A model generated the notes under the pieces. That model searched no databases, was not told the DNA's origin, and saw only the letters and a program-made list of their open reading frames with translations. 24,820 nucleotides of DNA, from contig PLCI01000113.1 of the NCBI GenBank assembly GCA_003135595.1, positions 32,153 through 56,972 of the forward strand, written 5' to 3'. This document shows positions 7,239 through 15,101 of this stretch, in pieces. Source of the stretch: Acidimicrobiaceae bacterium. GTDB taxonomy: Bacteria > Actinomycetota > Acidimicrobiia > Acidimicrobiales > RAAP-2. The position numbers and the translations under genes are program-made. Positions within the stretch are counted from its first letter, which is position 1; each line of letters starts with the position of its first letter.

Positions 7239-7724
7239 ATGTCCTTCTCCAAAGCATGGAGGACGATTCGCACGGTCCGTCGCGTGACGGAACCCCTTGC
7301 AAGGGGGGAGACGACAACTCATGGGCCAACTGAACTCTCCGGTTCACTGCAGCTGCGCCACGTTGACGCAGGGTCATGCAACGGATGTGAACTCGAGATC
7401 GCCTCTGCCTTTGCACCTGTCTACGACGCTGAGCGCTTCGGCACAAGGCTGGTCGCTTCACCTCGGCACGCTGACGGGCTGCTCGTCACGGGGCCAGTCA
7501 CGCGAAACATGGCCGTGCCACTCGTCAAGACTCTCGAGGCGACGCCGCGTCCACTCGTCGTTATCGCTGTTGGGGATTGCGCGCTTGACTGCGGCGTCTT
7601 TCGAGGCGGGTACGGCGTGGCTGGCTCCGTGGGCGACATCGTCGACGTCGACATCTCGATTCCAGGATGTCCCCCGGACCCCGCCGCCATCGTCGAGGCC
7701 CTCCGCGGCGTCACCAGTCGATGA
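7239..7724 (+). CDS. hyfI: [NiFe]-hydrogenase/complex I small subunit (HyfI/NuoB-like)
   Basis: This 161-residue protein is the small Fe-S subunit that carries the proximal [4Fe-4S] cluster (N2 in complex I). All four expected ligands are present: Cys47 and Cys50 in GSCNGCELE, Cys114 in GDCALDCG and Cys144 in PGCPPDP. The Cys-x-x-Cys spacing is hydrogenase-like rather than the Cys-Cys of NuoB. The N-terminus MSFSKAWRTIRTVRRVTEP matches HycG/HyfI-type starts, so I prefer ATG 7239 to the in-frame ATG at 7167; neither has a good ribosome binding site. The gene corresponds in order to Rv0082 of M. tuberculosis. Its stop overlaps the next start (ATGA). It should transfer electrons to or from the large subunit encoded at 12802. 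Confidence 0.85.
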   Translation: MSFSKAWRTIRTVRRVTEPLARGETTTHGPTELSGSLQLRHVDAGSCNGCELEIASAFAPVYDAERFGTRLVASPRHADGLLVTGPVTRNMAVPLVKTLEATPRPLVVIAVGDCALDCGVFRGGYGVAGSVGDIVDVDISIPGCPPDPAAIVEALRGVTSR

Positions 7725-9736
7725 CGGCAGGCAACTTCGTCGTCATCGGGGCGGCAATCGGCCTGAGCGCAGGCGTCTGCGGTGCGACGCTGCCCCGCTC
7801 GTCGAGAGTGATCGCCGCTGCGGTGCTCGTCTGGACCGCCTGCGCGCTCGAGGCGATCGCCGCGATTCACGTGCTCGCCGGAGGCCATCCGATCTCGCTG
7901 CACTCCTCTGAGCTCCTTCCGATCACTGGCGTCGACGTCGTCTTGACGCCGCTCGGAGCGTTCTTCGTGCTGCTCGTCGCGGTAGTCGCCGTTCCTGCCA
8001 CCCTGCACGGCATCGGCTACGCCTGTCATGGCCTCGACAGCCGGTTGGCCGCCGGAGCACTGCCGATCTTCATCACCGTCATGCTGCTCGTGCCCGCTGC
8101 GGGGAGCGTGGCCACGTTCATGGTGCTGTGGGAGCTGATGGCGCTGCTGTCGCTCTGTCTCGTCCTCGCGGATCACGCTCGCAGCGAGGCGGCGCGGAGT
8201 GCGGGCACGTGGTACGCGGTGCTCACCCATACGGGGGCGTCGCTGATCCTCGTCTCCTTCCTCGTCGTCGCGGCGCACGCCAACGGCCAGAGCTTCACCG
8301 CGCTGCACGCGACTCACCTCTCGCCGGGACTGCGGTCGCTCGTGTTCTTGCTGGCGGTCGTCGGCTTCGGATCGAAGGCCGGCATGGTGCCCCTGCACGT
8401 CTGGCTGCCAAAGGCCCATCCCGAGGCACCGAGTCCCGTCTCGGCCCTCATGTCGGGGGCCATGATCGCGCTCGGCGTCTACGGCATCATCCTCGTGGGC
8501 GACGTGGTCCTCGGGAGCGGACCGATCTGGTGGTGGCTCGTCGTCCTCGCGTTCGGCGCTGTCTCGGCGCTCTACGGCTCGCTGCACGCCGCAAGCAGCG
8601 CGGACCTCAAGCGCCTGCTCGCCTACTCGACGACCGACAACGTGGGCCTTGTGCTCCTCGCCATCGGAGCGTCTGGGCTCTTCGACGCCACGGGTCATCT
8701 CCAGCTGGCGGCGGTCGCCATGGTCGCAGCCCTCGTGCTGCTCTTGAACCACGCAGTGTTCAAGGCCGCGCTCTTCCTGTCCGCGGGCTCCGTCCAGGTT
8801 GCCGCAGGGACCCGCGACCTCGACCGGCTCGGCGGCCTGCTTCGACGGATGCCCCAGACGGGTGCGATGTTCCTCGTTGCCGCCGCGGCCGTGTGCGCCC
8901 TGCCGCCACTGAACGGGTTCGTCGGCGAGTGGCTGTTGTTCCAGAGCCTTCTGCACGGTGCCGGCCTCGGCAGCACCGCCGGGGACGTCGCCATCCCGCT
9001 CGCCGTCGCCGCTCTCGCGCTCACCGCCGGGCTCACGGTGGTTGCGTTCGTCAAGGCGGCCGGCATCGGGTTCCTCGGGCGCCCACGCACGGCGGGTGCG
9101 GCCTCTGCGGTCGAGGTGCCCTTGACGATGCGAGTGGCCGTCGGCCTGCTCGTCGCGGGTTGCGTGGTGCTCGGGGTCGTGCCGACGCTCGTCTTCCCCG
9201 CCGTCGAGCGTGCGACGAGGTCCGCACTCCCGAAGATCTCCGCACTCTCATTGTCGAACGGCGTCCGCCTGCAACTCGGTGACCTTCGGGGTGTTCTCGA
9301 GCCGACGGCCCTCGCGGTCGCGCTCGTCGTCGCCGTCGCCGGGATCAACATCCTGCGGCGCGGGCTCGTCCATCGTCCCGCGCCGCGTCTCGCCGAGCCC
9401 TGGGGATGCGGGCGCGAGCTGCAGACCGCGCGCATGCAGTACACGGCGACGTCGTTCGCCGAGCCCGTCCAGCGTGTCTTCATCGACGTTCTCCGTCCCG
9501 TCCAGGACGTCGACGTCACCCACGCCGCGGAGTCGCGCTACTTCGTGGACGCGGTCACGTACCGCAGCACGGTCGACGACGGCATTGAGCGGGCCCTGTA
9601 CCGACCCGTTATCCGCGCCGTACGCCGCTGGGGTCTTGCGGCCCGCAGGCTCCAGCCCGGCAGCGTGCATCGATACCTCGCCTACGGGCTCGGGGCGCTC
9701 GTGCTGACACTCATCGCCCTGTCGGTGGCGAGATGA
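7721..9736 (+). CDS. hyfB: Membrane antiporter-like subunit (HyfB/HycC, NuoL-like)
   Basis: The 671-residue protein is almost entirely transmembrane helices and belongs to the Mrp-antiporter/NuoL-M-N family. It shows the helix-5 glutamate in the motif LWELMALLS, the broken-helix HVWLPKAHPEAPSPVSALMSG with its lysine and histidines, a second lysine-bearing helix around the AYSTTDNVG region, and GFVGEWLLFQSLL. The soluble C-terminal segment EPWGCGRELQTARMQYTATSFAEPVQRVF is the signature of HycC/HyfB rather than NuoL. It probably forms a proton or sodium channel of the complex. It starts at ATG 7721, overlapping the upstream stop by 4 bases, and itself overlaps the next gene by 4. Equivalent in position to Rv0083. 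Confidence 0.9.
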   Translation: MTAGNFVVIGAAIGLSAGVCGATLPRSSRVIAAAVLVWTACALEAIAAIHVLAGGHPISLHSSELLPITGVDVVLTPLGAFFVLLVAVVAVPATLHGIGYACHGLDSRLAAGALPIFITVMLLVPAAGSVATFMVLWELMALLSLCLVLADHARSEAARSAGTWYAVLTHTGASLILVSFLVVAAHANGQSFTALHATHLSPGLRSLVFLLAVVGFGSKAGMVPLHVWLPKAHPEAPSPVSALMSGAMIALGVYGIILVGDVVLGSGPIWWWLVVLAFGAVSALYGSLHAASSADLKRLLAYSTTDNVGLVLLAIGASGLFDATGHLQLAAVAMVAALVLLLNHAVFKAALFLSAGSVQVAAGTRDLDRLGGLLRRMPQTGAMFLVAAAAVCALPPLNGFVGEWLLFQSLLHGAGLGSTAGDVAIPLAVAALALTAGLTVVAFVKAAGIGFLGRPRTAGAASAVEVPLTMRVAVGLLVAGCVVLGVVPTLVFPAVERATRSALPKISALSLSNGVRLQLGDLRGVLEPTALAVALVVAVAGINILRRGLVHRPAPRLAEPWGCGRELQTARMQYTATSFAEPVQRVFIDVLRPVQDVDVTHAAESRYFVDAVTYRSTVDDGIERALYRPVIRAVRRWGLAARRLQPGSVHRYLAYGLGALVLTLIALSVAR

Positions 9737-10695
9737 CGGCCGACACGCACGTGGCCTGGGGTGCAAGCACATCGGTGCTCCAGGTCGCGGCCATCGCGCT
9801 GGGCGGACTCGTGCTCGTCGGCCTCATGCGAAGGGTCCGGGCGCGACTGGAGGGCAGGGTGGGTCCGCCAATCCTCCAGCCACTGCTCGACGTCCGCAAG
9901 TTGTTCCGAAAGGAGCGCCTTCGGCCGGACCAGGCATCGTGGATCTTCCCGTTCGCGCCGGTGGTGCTCATCGCGACCGTGGCGGTCGCAGCGGGCATCG
10001 CGCCGCTCATCACGGTGCGACCCGCCCTCGGCACGGGAGCCGACCTCTTCGTCCTCGTCTACCTCCTGCTCTCAGGGTCCACGTTGCTCGCGCTCGCCGG
10101 CATGGACGCGGGCACGGCATTCGGCGGCATGGGGTCGAGCCGGGCCGTCACGATCGGCGCACTCGCCGAGCCGGCGCTGCTCGTCACGATCCTCGCCCTG
10201 TCGATGTCGGCGCACTCCTCGAACCTGCCCGAGATCGTGCGTTCGACCTTGGCAGCGCCGGGTACCGTCGTCTCGCCGGCGCGCCTCTTCGCGCTCGCGT
10301 CGCTGCTCGTCGTCATCGTGGCAGAGAGCGGTCGGCTCCCGGTCGACAATCCGTCCACCCACCTCGAGCTCACGATGATCCATGAGGCGATGATCCTCGA
10401 GTACGCGGGTCCAGATCTCGCGCTCGTCACCGTCGGCGAGGCCATGCGCATGGCGTTGCTCCTCTGCGTCTTCGTGAACCTGCTCGCGCCGTGGGGCATC
10501 GCGACCTCCATGACGCCACTCGCTGCGTTGGTCGGACTCGTGTCGCTGGGAGCGAAGGTCGCCCTCGTCGGCGTCGTCATGGCGGGTGCCGAGGTCTTCA
10601 TGGCGAAGCTCCGGCTCTTCCGGCTCCCCGAGCTGCTCGCGGGGGCCTTCGTCCTGGCGCTGCTCGGCGTCGTGAGCGGGACGGTGCTGTCGTGA
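9733..10695 (+). CDS. hyfC: Membrane anchor/quinone-site subunit (HyfC/HycD, NuoH-like)
   Basis: The 320-residue protein has about eight predicted membrane helices and the NuoH-family cytoplasmic loops. R-A-R-L-E-G-R-V-G-P-P-I-L-Q-P lies near residues 36-50. The acidic loop A-E-S-G-R-L-P-V-D-N-P-S-T-H-L-E-L-T-M-I-H-E-A-M near 196-218 is conserved in HycD/HyfC. This subunit links the membrane arm to the hydrophilic large and small subunits and is where a redox-to-proton coupling channel begins. It starts with ATG in a 4-base overlap (ATGA) and ends overlapping the GTG start of the next gene. Corresponds to Rv0084 (hycD). Confidence 0.9.
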   Translation: MTADTHVAWGASTSVLQVAAIALGGLVLVGLMRRVRARLEGRVGPPILQPLLDVRKLFRKERLRPDQASWIFPFAPVVLIATVAVAAGIAPLITVRPALGTGADLFVLVYLLLSGSTLLALAGMDAGTAFGGMGSSRAVTIGALAEPALLVTILALSMSAHSSNLPEIVRSTLAAPGTVVSPARLFALASLLVVIVAESGRLPVDNPSTHLELTMIHEAMILEYAGPDLALVTVGEAMRMALLLCVFVNLLAPWGIATSMTPLAALVGLVSLGAKVALVGVVMAGAEVFMAKLRLFRLPELLAGAFVLALLGVVSGTVLS

Positions 10696-11351
10696 CCTCA
10701 TCGGTCTACGCCAGCACCCTCGGCCTGAGCGCCGCGCTAGTGCTCTTGTGCGCGGTCGTCACCTTGTGGCGCCGATCGCTCGGTGCGATCGTCAAAGTCC
10801 TTGCCGTTCAGGGGGCCGCCCTGGCGTGCGTGGCGCTCGCGATCGGGTTCCACGAGCACGATGTCGGCCTCGAGGTCATCGCTGTACTCGTCCTCGGTGC
10901 CAAAGGCGTCGTGGTCCCCACGCTCATCACGCGCGTCGTGCGGCACGACCCGACGAGTCGTGAGAGCCAGCCGCTCGTGAACGTGCCCGCCTCGCTCGTG
11001 GCCGCGGGCGCGCTTGTCTTCCTCTCGTTCGCCGCGACCCGGTCGGTGACCGCGCTCGAACCCACAACCGCAGGTCGGCTCATCCCCTTCGGTGTGGCCG
11101 CGATGCTCGTCGGCTTCTTCGCCCTCGCGACGAGGCGCAAGGCCGTCTCTCAGATCGTGGGGCTTCTCCTCGTCGATAACGGCGTCGCGCTCGTCGCCTT
11201 CCTCGCGACGGCCGGCGTCCCCGTGATCGTCGAGCTTGGCGCCTCGCTCGACGTGCTCCTGGCCGTCGTGGTGCTCCGCGTGCTCGCGACCCAGATGCGC
11301 GCGCACGTGGGTTCCTTGGACCTCGACCAGCTCGCCGAGCTGCACGACTGA
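10692..11351 (+). CDS. hyfE: Small membrane subunit (HyfE-like, NuoK-related)
   Basis: The 219-residue hydrophobic protein has about six or seven predicted helices. Its C-terminal half (R-K-A-V-S-Q-I-V-G-L-L-L-V-D-N-G-V near residue 155) matches the HyfE/NuoK-like fold, including an acidic residue within a membrane segment. Start GTG 10692 overlaps the preceding stop (GTGA), and the stop overlaps the next ATG (TGATG). It corresponds to Rv0085 (hycP). Its function in the family is as part of the proton-translocating module. Details cannot be read from sequence. Confidence 0.85.
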   Translation: MTSSVYASTLGLSAALVLLCAVVTLWRRSLGAIVKVLAVQGAALACVALAIGFHEHDVGLEVIAVLVLGAKGVVVPTLITRVVRHDPTSRESQPLVNVPASLVAAGALVFLSFAATRSVTALEPTTAGRLIPFGVAAMLVGFFALATRRKAVSQIVGLLLVDNGVALVAFLATAGVPVIVELGASLDVLLAVVVLRVLATQMRAHVGSLDLDQLAELHD

Positions 11352-12805
11352 TGCTCGTCGCGATCCTCGCCATCCCGCTCGCCTGCGCGCTGCTCTCCGG
11401 GCTCGTCCCGTGGCGGCCGTGGATTGGCTGGGCCGGCACGGTGTCGCTTGCAGGCGTCCTCGGGTGCGGGATCGCACTCGCGAGCGGGGTGCTCCACGCC
11501 AGGGCTGCCTCGGGCCTCGATGGCGTGCTGCGAGCGGACGCGCTGAGCGCCTTCATGGTGATTGTGATCGGCGTGATCGGCGTCCTTGCGGCGTGCCAGG
11601 GCGTCCGCTACCTCGACGCCGAGATCACCGCCGGTCGCTGCACCCGCCGCCACGCCTCCCTCTATGCCGTGCTGGTGCAGGGGTTCGTCACGACCATGCT
11701 CCTCGCGGTGCTGGCTGCGAACCTCGGTGTGCTCTGGGTGGCCGTCGAGGCCACAACGGTCGTGACGACCTTCCTGGTCGGGCACCGTGGTGCAAGGACC
11801 TCGCTCGAGGCGTCGTGGAAGTACATCGTCATCTGCTCGGTCGGCATCGCGCTCGCATTCCTCGGCACCGTCCTCGTCTACCTGACAGCCCTCCACGCCC
11901 CTGGGCACGGCTTCCACGCCCTCGACTGGACGTCGCTCGTCGCCCAGTCCCGCCACCTCGACCCCGGCGTCATGCGCCTCGCGTTCGCCCTGCTCGTCCT
12001 TGGCTATGGCACCAAGGTCGGACTCGCCCCCATGCACAGCTGGCTCCCCGACGCCCACAGCCAGGCCCCCGCCCCCGTGTCTGCACTCATGTCGGGCGTG
12101 CTGCTCACTGTCGCCTTCTACGCCATCCTGCGCTTCAAGGTCATCGCGGACGGCGCGCTCGGGCCGCTGTTCCCGCGGACGCTCCTCGTCATCGTGAGCC
12201 TGCTCTCGCTCGGGATCGCCGCGTCGCTGCTCCTCAGCCAGCGTGACTACAAGCGCATGCTCGCGTACCACAGCGTCGAGCACATGGGCCTGATCGCGCT
12301 CGGAGCGGCGGCCGGTTCGACACTGGCTATCGCCGCGGTCCTGCTCCATATCCTCGGGCACGGCATCGCCAAGGGCGTCCTGTTCCTGGCATCCGGCGAG
12401 ATCCTCCTCGTCGAAGGCACGAGCGAGATCGAGCACGTCCCCGCACTTCTCAGCCGTCGCCCGATCCTCGGTGGCATCTTCGCCTTCGGACTCGTGGCAC
12501 TTCTCGGCTTCCCGCCATTCAGTCTCTTTGTGAGCGAGCTCAACATGCTGCGGGCCGAGTTCCAGGTCGGGCTCGGCTGGGCTGCGGCGGCCTCCCTCGT
12601 CTGCATGGCCGTGATTTTCGCCGCCGTCATGTCCCATGGCCGGCACCTGCTGCTCGGCCCGAAGGGCACCGCGGCGCCAGACATCACGCCAGCCCTCGTC
12701 GCCGTCCCACTCGTCGGTGGACTACTCCTCTGCGCATTCATCGGCGTCTCGGCGTGGCCCCTCGGCCCACTTCTGCACGCTGCCGCCAAGGTCGTGTCAC
12801 CGTGA
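11351..12805 (+). CDS. hyfF: Second antiporter-like membrane subunit (HyfF, NuoN/M-like)
   Basis: The 484-residue polytopic protein has the Mrp/Nuo antiporter hallmarks. An acidic helix VAVEATTVVTTFLVGHR lies near 130-145. KVGLAPMHSWLPDAHSQAPAPVSALMSG lies near 222-250. A lysine-containing RMLAYHSVEHMG segment is near 300, and GFPPFSLFVSE is near 390. HSVEHMG and PFSLFVSE are typical of HyfF-type proteins rather than NuoN. It probably forms a second ion-translocating channel. It starts at ATG 11351, sharing one base with the upstream stop, and its stop overlaps the GTG start of the large subunit gene. Corresponds to Rv0086 (hycQ). Confidence 0.9.
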   Translation: MLVAILAIPLACALLSGLVPWRPWIGWAGTVSLAGVLGCGIALASGVLHARAASGLDGVLRADALSAFMVIVIGVIGVLAACQGVRYLDAEITAGRCTRRHASLYAVLVQGFVTTMLLAVLAANLGVLWVAVEATTVVTTFLVGHRGARTSLEASWKYIVICSVGIALAFLGTVLVYLTALHAPGHGFHALDWTSLVAQSRHLDPGVMRLAFALLVLGYGTKVGLAPMHSWLPDAHSQAPAPVSALMSGVLLTVAFYAILRFKVIADGALGPLFPRTLLVIVSLLSLGIAASLLLSQRDYKRMLAYHSVEHMGLIALGAAAGSTLAIAAVLLHILGHGIAKGVLFLASGEILLVEGTSEIEHVPALLSRRPILGGIFAFGLVALLGFPPFSLFVSELNMLRAEFQVGLGWAAAASLVCMAVIFAAVMSHGRHLLLGPKGTAAPDITPALVAVPLVGGLLLCAFIGVSAWPLGPLLHAAAKVVSP

Positions 12806-14328
12806 GCGGCGCTCCTCGTGCCGTCGCAGCACTGGACACCGTCACAGGTCCGCTGCGTCGGACGATCGACGTCACCTCCGCAGAGCTGCTGCCTGCGGCC
12901 ACCGCCCTCCTCGGGCGCGGCTATCGCCTTGCCCTCGTCGCCGCCGTCGACGCCACCTGGCCGATGCGCGTCGTCTACCTGTTCACGTCGGGACCGCCCG
13001 ATCGACGCGTCGAGCTGGTCCTCGGTCTGGTTCGAGAGCGTCCGGAGATACCTTCGCTCGCCGCCGTGTCGTTCCCCGCAAGCCGCTTCGAGCGCGAGCT
13101 GCACGACCTCTTCGGTATCACGCCGGTCGGCCATCCGTTCCTCAGGCGGCTCGTCCTGCACCAGCACTGGCCCGAGGGCTGGCACCCGATGCGACGGGAT
13201 GCGGGGCCAGCGCCTCCGATGAGGGACAACGCGGCGCCGTATCCGTTCATCGAGGTCGAGGGCACCGGTGTGTACGAGATTCCCGTCGGCCCCGTCCATG
13301 CGGGGCTCATCGAGCCTGGCCACTTCCGGTTCTCCGTCGTCGGCGAGACCATCGTGCGGATGAAGGCACGACTGTGGTTCGTCCACAAGGGCATCGAGCG
13401 CCTCTTCGAGGGCCGGGACGTCGACGGTGGCATCGAGCTCGCTGAGAGGATCTCGGGTGACACAGCGGTCGGGCACTGCCTCGCGTACTGCCTCGCGACT
13501 GAAGAGGCGCTCGGCATCGAGGTGCCCGAGCGCGCCTCGGAGCTCCGGGTGCTCCTCCTCGAGCTTGAGCGGCTGTACAACCACGTCGCCGACGTCGGCG
13601 CGATGTGCAATGACGTCGGCTTCGGTCTCGTCAACGCGAAGGCGCTCACGCTCCGTGAGCAACTGCTCAGGTTGAACAAGTCAGTGACAGGTCACCGACT
13701 GCTTCGTGGCGGCGTGCTCCCAGGTGGCGCGCGACTGCACTCGCTCCCCACCATCGCAACGCTGAATGAGATCAGCGCACACTTCCATGAGCTGGTGGAC
13801 CTCACGCTTGGCCAGAGCACCGTGATGGACCGCTTCGAGGGAACCGGGGTCCTGCAGCTCGACGATGTCGAGGCAATGGGCGTCCTCGGCGTGGTCGCGC
13901 GAGCCTCGGGTGCGCACCTCGACGCGAGGCGTGCACACGCGATCGGCGGGCAACTGCCCGGCTTCACCCCCGCACAGCAGGCAGGCGGCGACGTGCGCGC
14001 GCGCTTTCAGCTTCGGGTCGACGAGTTCGATGCGTCGACTGCTATCCTTCGCGCCTACTGCGATCGGCCAAGGCCCCTCCACGCGATGGCCGCGACTGGC
14101 GCACGAATGGCTGCGGGGTCCGGCACCGGGATCGTTGAAGGCTGGCGCGGCACGATCGCTCACCGCGTGGAGACCGACGATGCGGGCCGGCTCACACGCG
14201 TCAAGGTCGTCGACCCTTCCTTCTTCAACTGGCCGGCACTGTCCGTCGCGCTCGCTGACACGATCGTCCCCGACTTCCCCCTTATCAACAAGAGCTTCAA
14301 CCTGTCGTATGCGGGGAACGACCTGTGA
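12802..14328 (+). CDS. hyfG: Large subunit, NuoC-NuoD fusion lacking the [NiFe] ligands (Ehr type, HyfG/HycE-like)
   Basis: The 508-residue protein has an N-terminal NuoC-like (30-kDa) domain (about 1-150, with FERELHDLFGITPVGHP and HWPEGWHPMRRD) and a C-terminal hydrogenase-large/NuoD domain (about 160-508). In [NiFe] hydrogenases four cysteines in two CxxC motifs hold the metal centre. Here the first motif reads ERISGDTAVGH (Ser218, Thr221) and the second DPSFFNW (Ser473, Asn476), so all four are missing. The rest of the fold, including the C-terminal PDFPLINKSFNLSY, is well kept, which argues against decay. Known energy-converting hydrogenase-related (Ehr) complexes share this loss. No hydrogenase maturation gene is nearby. 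The reaction partner is unknown; quinone or another carrier is possible. It has a GTG start in a 4-base overlap, and it is the last structural gene. Equivalent to Rv0087 (hycE). Confidence 0.9.
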   Translation: MSGAPRAVAALDTVTGPLRRTIDVTSAELLPAATALLGRGYRLALVAAVDATWPMRVVYLFTSGPPDRRVELVLGLVRERPEIPSLAAVSFPASRFERELHDLFGITPVGHPFLRRLVLHQHWPEGWHPMRRDAGPAPPMRDNAAPYPFIEVEGTGVYEIPVGPVHAGLIEPGHFRFSVVGETIVRMKARLWFVHKGIERLFEGRDVDGGIELAERISGDTAVGHCLAYCLATEEALGIEVPERASELRVLLLELERLYNHVADVGAMCNDVGFGLVNAKALTLREQLLRLNKSVTGHRLLRGGVLPGGARLHSLPTIATLNEISAHFHELVDLTLGQSTVMDRFEGTGVLQLDDVEAMGVLGVVARASGAHLDARRAHAIGGQLPGFTPAQQAGGDVRARFQLRVDEFDASTAILRAYCDRPRPLHAMAATGARMAAGSGTGIVEGWRGTIAHRVETDDAGRLTRVKVVDPSFFNWPALSVALADTIVPDFPLINKSFNLSYAGNDL

Positions 14329-14436
14329 CCCCCAACCCGTGGTTTCGTCCGGGGTGTCGGTCTTGCCGTTCGGTACCTTCAACGTCGCCCCCAGCCGGAC
14401 GGACCTTCTCGAGGCTTGAAGAATGGAGACGGTGAA
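14329..14436 (+). promoter_or_regulatory. Spacer before the regulator gene with short dyads
   Basis: This 108-base gap is the only real break in the island operon. It contains CGTCCGG (14346-14352) and CCGGACG (14395-14401) as distant inverted arms. It also has a CGTT-x10-AACG dyad centred on GGTACC (about 14367-14384) and the 9-mer CTTCAACGT (14377-14385) shared in inverted form with the operon's upstream region. It could hold a separate promoter for the regulator with its own operator. I see no strong -35/-10 pair. Confidence 0.3.
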
Positions 14437-14826
14437 ATGCCAACGACGCCGATCTACCAAGTGAAGGCAGAGTTCTTTAAGACACTCGGCCACCCCGCGA
14501 GGATCCGCGTGCTCGAGGTGCTGCGCGAGGGCGAACGCTCCGTGAGCGATCTCGTGCCGGCAGTCGGCATCGAGGCGTCGCACCTGTCCCAGCAGCTCGC
14601 CGTGCTGCGCCGCGCCAATCTTGTACAGACCCGGAAAGCGGGAACGAGTGTGTTGTACTCGGTTGGCAATCCCCAGGTCTTCGAGCTCCTCGATGTGGCA
14701 CGGAGGATCTTGACCTCGTCTCTGATCGACACCCGAGCCCTCCTTTCGGAACTGGAAACCTCCGAGCGAGAAGATGCTCGAACCACGTCGAAGCGAAGCC
14801 GGATCCCAAAGGGATCCCCACGCTGA
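14437..14826 (+). CDS. ArsR-family regulator, Rv0081-like
   Basis: The 129-residue protein is a winged-helix ArsR-type repressor. It matches my memory of M. tuberculosis Rv0081 in Y-x-x-K-A-E-F-F-K-T-L-x-H-P-A-R-I-R-x-L-E-x-L at its N-terminus, LSQQLxVLRRAxxV in the recognition region and YSxxxPxxxELLxVAR in the wing and helix 5. There are no cysteines, so metal sensing by the classical ArsR/SmtB sites is unlikely. Rv0081 is adjacent to an equivalent operon in M. tuberculosis and is linked to hypoxia responses there; here the gene lies after the structural genes. ATG 14437 has GGAGA about 8 bases upstream; a TTG at 14416 is an alternative. The last 15-20 residues are extra relative to Rv0081 and are partly encoded by the repeat-like 14801-14820. 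Confidence 0.85.
   Translation: MPTTPIYQVKAEFFKTLGHPARIRVLEVLREGERSVSDLVPAVGIEASHLSQQLAVLRRANLVQTRKAGTSVLYSVGNPQVFELLDVARRILTSSLIDTRALLSELETSEREDARTTSKRSRIPKGSPR
14801..14820 (+). repeat. GGATCCC-type tandem motif near island end
   Basis: GGATCCCAAAGGGATCCCCA resembles the TTCCCAAGGGATTCCCAA motif of the left ends (5369-5386 and 6992-7009), with a one-base longer centre. It overlaps the last codons of the regulator gene. It may be another recombinase arm site or chance similarity. Confidence 0.3.
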
Positions 14827-14871
14827 AGTGGGGGGGCCCAGACCGACGGCCAAGGAGTGGAAGCCAATCGA

Positions 14872-14988
14872 ATGCCTGAGAGAAGGAGAAGGGATCTGCT
14901 GTCCCTGACTACGGTCTTCGCACCGGCGCTCAGCACCGCGATCGAGATGCAACCACGCGTGTTGGACTCCCTCTTCCCGTTGCTCTAA
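14872..14988 (+). CDS. Possible 38-residue small protein
   Basis: An ATG-to-TAA frame encodes a short peptide beginning MPERRRRDLLSLTTVFAPAL, basic at the start and then mildly hydrophobic. Purine-rich GGAAG lies about 9 bases before the ATG and AAGGAG about 14 before. I recognise no family. It lies between the regulator gene and the island's right end and may be a chance frame. Confidence 0.2.
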   Translation: MPERRRRDLLSLTTVFAPALSTAIEMQPRVLDSLFPLL

Positions 14989-15040
14989 GTGTCCTCAGTA
15001 TCTTCGCGCAAGGTCTTTCGTTTGGTCCAAGAGGCACTGG

Positions 15041-15100
15041 GTTCCCAGGGGATTTCACGCTGACGTCTATGTGCATGACCTTCTCTTGCAGTTTCATTCG
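15041..15100 (+). repeat. Right-end repeat, copy 2
   Basis: This is the segment of the large island next to the intact tRNA-Arg: GTTCCCAGGGGATTTC (15041-15056), then GCTGAC, then GTGCAT-GAC-CTTCTC. It lines up with 6784-6840, which precedes the partial tRNA copy. The surrounding 14989-15040 holds no gene that I can see. Confidence 0.5.
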
Positions 15101-15101
15101 G

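Noticed and set aside
7421..8956. Long minus-strand frames across the hydrogenase-like operon (also 11150-12646 and 12247-13662)
   Set aside because: They are shadows created by high GC in the third codon position. Translations are rich in Arg, Glu, His and Gln, and the plus strand carries clear membrane subunits.
7239..14328. Calling the operon a functional formate hydrogenlyase or hydrogenase 4
   Set aside because: The large subunit has none of the four nickel-ligand cysteines, and there is no maturation, formate dehydrogenase or HyfH gene in the window.
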